Shown in pieces: positions 58,011 to 64,000 of a stretch of 64,000 nucleotides of DNA (its first letter is position 1; each line of letters opens with the position of its first letter). The notes under the pieces are model-generated. The model saw only the letters and a list, made by a program, of their open reading frames with translations, did no database searches and was not told the DNA's origin. Source of the DNA: Nymphaea colorata (taxonomy: Eukaryota; Streptophyta; Magnoliopsida; Nymphaeales; Nymphaeaceae); contig NC_045140.1 of assembly GCF_008831285.2 (NCBI RefSeq), forward strand, positions 3,823,528 to 3,887,527. The letters run 5' to 3'. A program made the position numbers and the translations under genes.

Positions 58011-59856
58011 GATGGGAAAGTGCGTACATGGCATGGGGAGTGACTACAAATACAGATCTGTTCACAGGGATTTCAAAAACCAACTAGACAGCAAATTGAG
58101 AAAATACTAAGAACAAACCGTTGGTGAAGCAAATTGAGAGGAGGGTAGTTTGAGAGGAGGGCAGTCCCCTGAAACAGTTAGCGGTAGATTTGATATTGTT
58201 TGTAATGAACTGTTCAATACCGCTAGACGGTTAGCGGCATTCACTGTCTAAAAGGGAAAAGCTGTAAACCGTCTTTAAAGCTGTAAAAACTCTCAAAAGC
58301 GACTTTTTCCTTCCCAAGTTAAATTATGACAGAATCTACCGCTGCCCATCTGAAAAAATCTTTCTTGCAAACGGAGGATTTCCGGTGCAGAGAATTCATT
58401 CAAAATTCACGCTCAAATTATCAGTAACAGCGAATGGAGGAGAAGGCACTTCTTTTTTTCCAATTCACCGAAGCATTTGACTGAGAAATGGCCAAACAAG
58501 CATGAACCAACAAGGAGCAAAACGATCAGAGAAATAGCTTCAGTTCGAAAGTTTTTGTTTCCTAAACTAATTAATTTCTAAAATTAGTTAGAAAATTCAT
58601 TTTCTAATTTAAGGGCAAAAGGGAAATCCATAAATCTAAAACTTTCAACACTATTACTGAAAAAGCAAAGATTGAAGCCTGCGGAGTAGCGATCGAAGAA
58701 TCAGACTCCAACGTAACCACGAACCCAAACTTTTAATTATATGAAAGCAAAGTTGGTAACAATGATGGCCGAATAGATAGTCAGAAGTCAGAGGGCAAGA
58801 TGTCTTTAACTACAAATTTACTTGTAACCTACTGTTCCTCGTAAATATCCACTTTTTTCCTTAGTTAAAAAAAATCTTAGATTTTATTTCGAAAATTTCC
58901 AAGAAAAGTTCTATCTTCCCCTACTAATAAATTTCATTTAAAACATGGCAGTCGGCCTGTTTGGAACTGGACAATCAGATTCATGGATCCATAAAAATTT
59001 TTTGGATCCCTAACCAAACCCAGCCATTTTAATCATCGTCATTATGTTCATTGATTCTTAGCCTTTAAAAGAATGAACCAACTGATTCAAAGTAGCAACA
59101 CCGAGAGCTAGACTCAGAGACTTATGGGTGCTAATAGAATAGATAATTTGATCCGTCCTAAGATCCAAACTTGACATGTTCTAGTTGATTGCTGATCTTG
59201 TATTAGACCAGAACGATCTACGTTTGAAAACAATCAAAGTCGATCATCCTTTCACATAGAAGTTTTAATATTTTAATCAGTATTCTACATATTCTGTACG
59301 ATATAGGGTTGTATCTTGTGATACGTATCGTAAGTATTCAGATTTATGATAGGATACACTCGCATAGTCAGTATTCTACATATTATGTACATCTTTTCGT
59401 TTTTCTCCTTTTTGTTTTTTTTTTTTATTTGTATTGGCTTTTTAACATCAAAATTCCTTCAATACGTGAACGCAGCATCATCGTTGGCTAAAATTTCATA
59501 TTCAAGATACCTTACAATTTCTTTCAGAAAAAATTCACCATCGTTTCCCTGTATATAAATATTCTGGTTCCTCTTCTGATTCTGCAGGCAATTCAGTTCG
59601 CCTTTTACTGGTATCTTAAGTTTTAACTACAATTCGGTTGTTTTGGCTTTTCTTCCTTGCTGATCTCAATAGTGGTTGAGCCAGGAGGCAATGGATATGA
59701 ACCGCGGCCTTGTCCAAATTTTGAAACTTACCATGTAAGTGTATCATTTTTATTTTATACGAAGAATCTTATTTTGAAAAGGATTTCATGAATGATTAGC
59801 TCGCTGTTGCTGGTTAGGTCCACCCTCATTGTTCCGCCAACCATCACATGTATCTT

Positions 59857-59913
<57 letters not shown>

Positions 59914-60548
59914 CTTATTCAATTGTCTTGATCTTAGCTTGAGACATTTATCAAACAATAATTTTCTCATATTAAAACTAGAGGAGCACCATCTCTCTCT
60001 ATTATATATATGGATGGCTCCTCCCATTAACAGAAAAGCTACACGGTCTCCCAAATTGCAAGATTCTTTTCTTCTCCGATATCACGAGGCCGTTTCCTTT
60101 TCCGGCTAGGCTAAACAAGCCCTCCATTGCCTTGCTTCGATCAGTGGTCGCATATTGGATGGACGACCTTTAAGGTCTGGCAAGTGTGGTCAAGCATGGG
60201 TCGCGCCCAGTTTAGTTTCCAGATGAGTGGAGTACAAGCTAAGTGCAATGTAATTTGAACACTGATCTCTCACTTGCGTCCTGCGTCACTTTTTTAATAT
60301 TTTAGAAAAACTCAAGGTAAGAAGGTTGTCGTCCGCACACAATGTAAACAGCCGTGTGGATTTCTTTGCGTACTAAAAAAAATGAAGAATTTCTGAAAAG
60401 ATCAACCTGGAGAAGTTTATCCTGCAAAAAATGCCTTCGGAAACTTGCTGATAGGGCAGCCTGCAAATACATTGTTGCATATTATAAAAATGTAAAATAT
60501 AAATTATATTAAACCAAATAAGATTATCAAACATATAGGAGCAGGGGA
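58011..60548. other. Spacer between inverted copy and gene 3' end
   Basis: No coding exon recognised. 58190-58250 contains GGTAGATTTGATATTG and ACGGTTAGCGGCATT words of unknown origin. 59285-59350 has a few GATACGTATCGTA-type words resembling the clusters inside the hAT element. A (AT)n microsatellite lies at 59860-59908. The last few hundred bases before 60548 should contain the 3' UTR of the Rab GGTase gene. Confidence 0.4.
59860..59908. repeat. (AT)n microsatellite
   Basis: About 24 uninterrupted AT dinucleotides. Confidence 0.95.
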
Positions 60549-63221
60549 TCAATTAACTGATACACCATTAAGCCATTTCAGCGAAGGGATGATTTTTTCC
60601 AGAAGCATTTCGCACTTCTCATCATAGCTTGGATTTCCTGCCATGTCTAATTGTATCAAAGGTAAATCCTTGAACATCAGTAAGAGCTCCCAACTATGAA
60701 CCACATGCAATTTGTCGTTTGCTAACTCTTCCATGTTCATTTCACATCCTCGTCCATTTGATAGAGGGGAACAACACAGATATCTTGTAGTGTCAATAGA
60801 ATGAGCACCAATCTCATTATTAGATATGTCTAACACTCGCAATAGCTTCAACAGTCTCAACGGATCTAGAGCTGTGAAACTTTTCAACTTGTTATGGCTG
60901 AGATTCAAGCATGTGAGAAGTTGGAGGACCTCCAGGCCTAGCAAAAGATCCAGAAAAAAATTAACATGACACAACTGGTGGTCACACACAAGATCCAAGT
61001 TCTGGGTGCGGGTGTGCACACCCACATAACTTGTGCAGGACATTTTTTACTTAAACAGATCTAATACATAGAAAGGAAAATTAATGTTTGGCTTCGCTTA
61101 ACAAGAATTACGTACTATTTTCATGTATTAAAGCTCAGCCATGTTTAACATGATTTACTACTTTCATGTATTAAAGTTGAGTCAAAGTGAATTACGACAC
61201 CTTGATGTTCACCACCTTCATGTAATGCTTTTTCCTGCCAATATTATAGCATACTCCAAACCCCAATGGTATCACGCGATGTTTGCAAAATATCAAGATA
61301 TTGAACTGTATATAAGCCTACTGACATAGAAAACTTTGTGATTACAAAGACATTATTGACGTAGTAAACTTGTCATTCTAAACACGTCCACAGGGAAGAC
61401 CTAACAATTGGTGGTCAAAGCAATGCAACACGCAAGTACATTACCATAGAGTATCATGGTCCAAGAACTCCCTTTATGTGCAAGAGCAAACATATGAAGT
61501 GTTAAAAAATGCAAACAGACTGCTAGAGTTCAATACAGACATAAAACTAACTATAGAATATTGTTTACGAAATTTTTCCTAAAAATTTTAACAAATAACT
61601 AATAGGATGTAGAAGCTGTACCTTCAATATTTTGGAGCTCATTGTGACTAAGATCTAGCATCTGAATCCATGATAAACGCTCAAAGAACCCAATTTGTGA
61701 TATAGACAATTTGCTTAGACGTAGGCACGCATTCTGCTCAAGATTTGAACGTGCTAAACTTTTATGATGCCAGAAATGCTTTGTCAAAGCATCTCTATTT
61801 GATGTCACCTGTAGCATAATCAGGTAGGAAAACATTTTTCAATATGGTCTGAACAGGTTCACAAACAGGTTCATAGAAAAAGCACAAAGCTCTAGATATC
61901 AGTCCAATAGATAATAGGTGATAAACAATACCAGTAAAACTAAGAACAGAAAACCACCAAGAATGACATTTTTTATGATGAACAAAGTCACAAGCTCAAT
62001 CACATGTTTATACAACACATAAATTTACTGAATATAAGGAGATTCATGGCAAACATGCTCAAACCATAGGCAGCTCTATAAGTCATCCCCAAATGTGGAC
62101 TAGTAGATGTGCATATGAAAAAGAATTCACCTGATCAAGAAATACCAGGCTGTGTTGGTCCTTGTAATGTTTGGTGTGGGGTGTGTCTGATCGCTGCAAC
62201 TCATCAAGGAGTTCTAGAACTTCCTCTGAATGGGTCATCTGGTTTTTGGAGTGAATCCCATTAACCATCACATCATGAGCCATTAGTAGCCGTGCAAGTG
62301 TAAGCTTACCAATTTTACTAGAGACAAAGAATAAACAAAAATGAGAACTAGTCTGTACATTGCCTTAAACAAGCTTTCTGCAGAGGCAACAGATGGAGAA
62401 CTTCACATTAAACATTGACTTACCATGATGATGACAGACAGTGGAAACATGTGATCTCATTTTCCAAGGAATTTCGTTGCCAATTTGATGTTATTGGAAT
62501 AGAGGTGCCACCTCTTATTTGATCAAAAGGGAAACCAAAAGGAGTGAAAAGTTCATCAGTACTTCCAATTTTATGAAATTGATCATCTTCCCAGTTCACC
62601 ATCTGAATACTTGATTCACTTTTGATGCCCGTGATATCAATAGACTGGAAATTTAGTGTAAACTCAAATTGAGCAGGAGAGCTGTACTGAGTTTCTGAGC
62701 ACATCACACCAAGAGGATGTCTAAGAGAAACTTCAACAGTATACACATTTTGATTGTTAAGAAATTCATCAGGGAAACTCAAGTAAGTAATCCAAGAGAT
62801 GGCCTTCTCCATGTTGCTAGTTGAAAGCGGCCTCCATACAAGATCTTCATTCTTAAGAGCCATACATTTTACAGTTACAACAGAGTTACTAATCATTTCA
62901 ACTGGTTGATTAAAATGAAGGAGAAGTGGAAAATCTCCTTGCTTTGGGAAAAAACATTTGTAGGGGGAAGACACATAGACACCTAATTCTCCATCAGCAG
63001 CCAACGTCAGATTTGAACCAGGAGGTGGCCATGAAGCCGTTAGAATAGGAATATCAGACTGAGTTGTTTCATCCAGAAGCCAAAGATGATAAAACCACGC
63101 ACTTTGATCATCAGGGTCTGTGAAAATAGCTCCATCCACAAGCTCAAACTCTCCTGCTAAAGTTTGCTCCTTGGAGAGGTGTCTCTCAGCCTCTTGCTTC
63201 AGCAATTTAGATTTAATTACA
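60549..63221 (-). CDS. RGTA1: Geranylgeranyl transferase type-2 (Rab GGTase) alpha subunit, 3' exons
   Basis: Four exons on the minus strand join in phase: 63221-62424, 62317-62131, 61808-61622 and 60937-60549 (TGA). They encode the C-terminal 520 residues or so; earlier exons with the prenyltransferase alpha repeats lie right of the window, past an intron starting at 63222. The first exon begins inside the last alpha-repeat region (FTDPDDQSAWFYHLWLLDE) and continues through an insert of beta-sheet character. The next two carry LTLARLLMAHDVM and leucine-rich repeats (LSKLSISQIGFFERLS, MLDLSHNELQNIE), continued in the last exon (LTCLNLSHNKLKSF, LRVLDISNNEIGA, LIQLDMAGNPSYDEKC). The enzyme, with its beta subunit and REP, attaches geranylgeranyl groups to Rab GTPases (family knowledge). 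Part of its first exon here is duplicated in inverted orientation at 57477-58010. Confidence 0.88.
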
Positions 63222-64000
63222 CTGCAAATATATATCCAGAATTAACGCATAGCAAGTGTATTAGACAAAAGTACATAAAAAAACAAAAAGGAAAAATTAA
63301 AGAGCCTAAAAGTTAATCTTAAATCAGGCAGAAATTTTTCAATAATCAATTGCTGTTCAAACTGAGACATGATTCCATTATTTAACAAATAACTTCCATA
63401 GACCTACGTTGAATGAAAAAACACAATTCACAATAACATGCCTAATCTTTCAGGTGCAACTAAGGAGTGCATCTGTGTCATAATGTCTGATAATTTTGTT
63501 ACACATTTTATGCATATTGAATAAGAGACCTAAAATATTCCTCCCCTTTGTCATTGCTTTTCAAAAATGTAAATCCAAAAGGGAACATTTGGTTTCAAAT
63601 TTCAATGCATATATGAACAAGCACCCTAAACAGCTTACCAAGCTAAAAAAAGTAGGAAAAATTGGGAAAAGGTGTGGATATCAAAAATATCCCATATCTC
63701 AGATTTGAGGGATTCCAATGAACTTGTCACTATAAGCTTCTCAGAACTATAAGAGACCCGTAGATAGCACTAAACATTTTTCTTCTCCTGGACTCTGAAA
63801 CATCCTCATCTAAATGACATACTCACTCTAAAAGGATTATGTACTTTTTCTTAATTGTGTTCTTGCACTGAAGTGCAGATCATAAATCTTGTCATGAGAA
63901 AAACACTTAAAGTTCACTTGCAAAATGCAATGTTTGAATAACATTTCACATAAAGCATTTTTCCTTGTTTTAAGTTTTCAAAAAAAAGTTCTTCATTTTT
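62669..64000 (-). repeat. Right arm of the long inverted duplication
   Basis: Complement of 56685-58010. It covers part of an exon (62669-63221) and the following intron sequence to the window edge. The gene copy keeps an open frame where the left arm has a stop and a deletion, so this arm is the original and the left arm the copy. The arms are separated by about 4.66 kb. Confidence 0.92.

Noticed and set aside
57559-58110. 183-codon plus-strand open frame as a separate gene
   Set aside because: It is the inverted partial copy of the Rab GGTase exon fused to unrelated sequence, with a stop just upstream and a frame-shifting deletion.
59755-60109. Open frames on both strands near 59.9 kb
   Set aside because: They pass through an (AT)n microsatellite and have no other support.

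Overview
This is nuclear DNA of a flowering plant. The signs are spliced genes with GT/AG introns, plant-specific families (a GTD-binding/DUF593 protein, a tandem-kinase RLCK, a CRM-domain splicing factor, a plant Rab geranylgeranyltransferase alpha subunit with leucine-rich repeats), Ty1/Copia elements primed by initiator-Met tRNA, hAT and PIF/Harbinger MITEs, and long (TA)n and (CT)n tracts. The genomic background is AT-rich while one intronless kinase gene is strikingly GC-rich. The species cannot be named from this sequence.

Layout. 1-664: terminal part of a minus-strand LTR retrotransposon. 1099-2436: last four exons of an unidentified small membrane-protein gene (+). 2.4-10.1 kb: repeats, a hAT MITE and possible promoter sequence. 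10838-18562: GTD-binding (DUF593, myosin-binding-like) gene (+), with a 5-kb second intron holding a hAT MITE and a decayed Copia 3' end. 18.6-24.9 kb: intergenic, with a minisatellite and a perfect MITE. 24926-27445: intronless tandem-kinase gene of the 'receptor-like protein kinase S.2' type (+). 27.4-33.6 kb: intergenic. 33658-54787: CFM9-like mitochondrial CRM-domain gene (+), whose second and third exons are separated by a 19.3-kb intron. 54.8-56.7 kb: intergenic, with a MITE-like element. 56685-58010: inverted partial duplicate of the next gene. 60549-63221: 3' half of a Rab GGTase alpha-subunit gene (-), continuing past the right edge.

The main structure is the 19.3-kb CFM9-like intron (34182-53500), a nest of transposons that can be ordered by insertion from target-site duplications. 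An old Copia element (about 35332-52860) was hit by an approximately 4-kb hAT transposon (35461-44573, TSD TCCCATAC). That hAT was hit by a very young intact Copia (38303-43379, identical 276-bp LTRs, TSD GAAGC). The old Copia gag region was separately hit by a second young Copia (45050-50246, LTRs differing at one base, TSD AAGAC) and by a PIF/Harbinger-like element (50555-52125, TSD TTA), which itself carries a hAT MITE (50974-51169, TSD CATGTCAA). Despite this, the reading frame and splice phase of the host gene are kept across the intron.

The cellular genes look unrelated to each other: an actomyosin/membrane adaptor, a kinase/pseudokinase, a mitochondrial intron-splicing factor and a Rab prenylation subunit. 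I found no new multi-gene system. The most interesting items are the nested intron, the inverted duplicate facing the Rab GGTase gene (a possible source of hairpin or antisense RNA), the symmetric CGTATCG clusters inside the hAT element, and a palindrome core shared by the LTRs of the two young Copia families.
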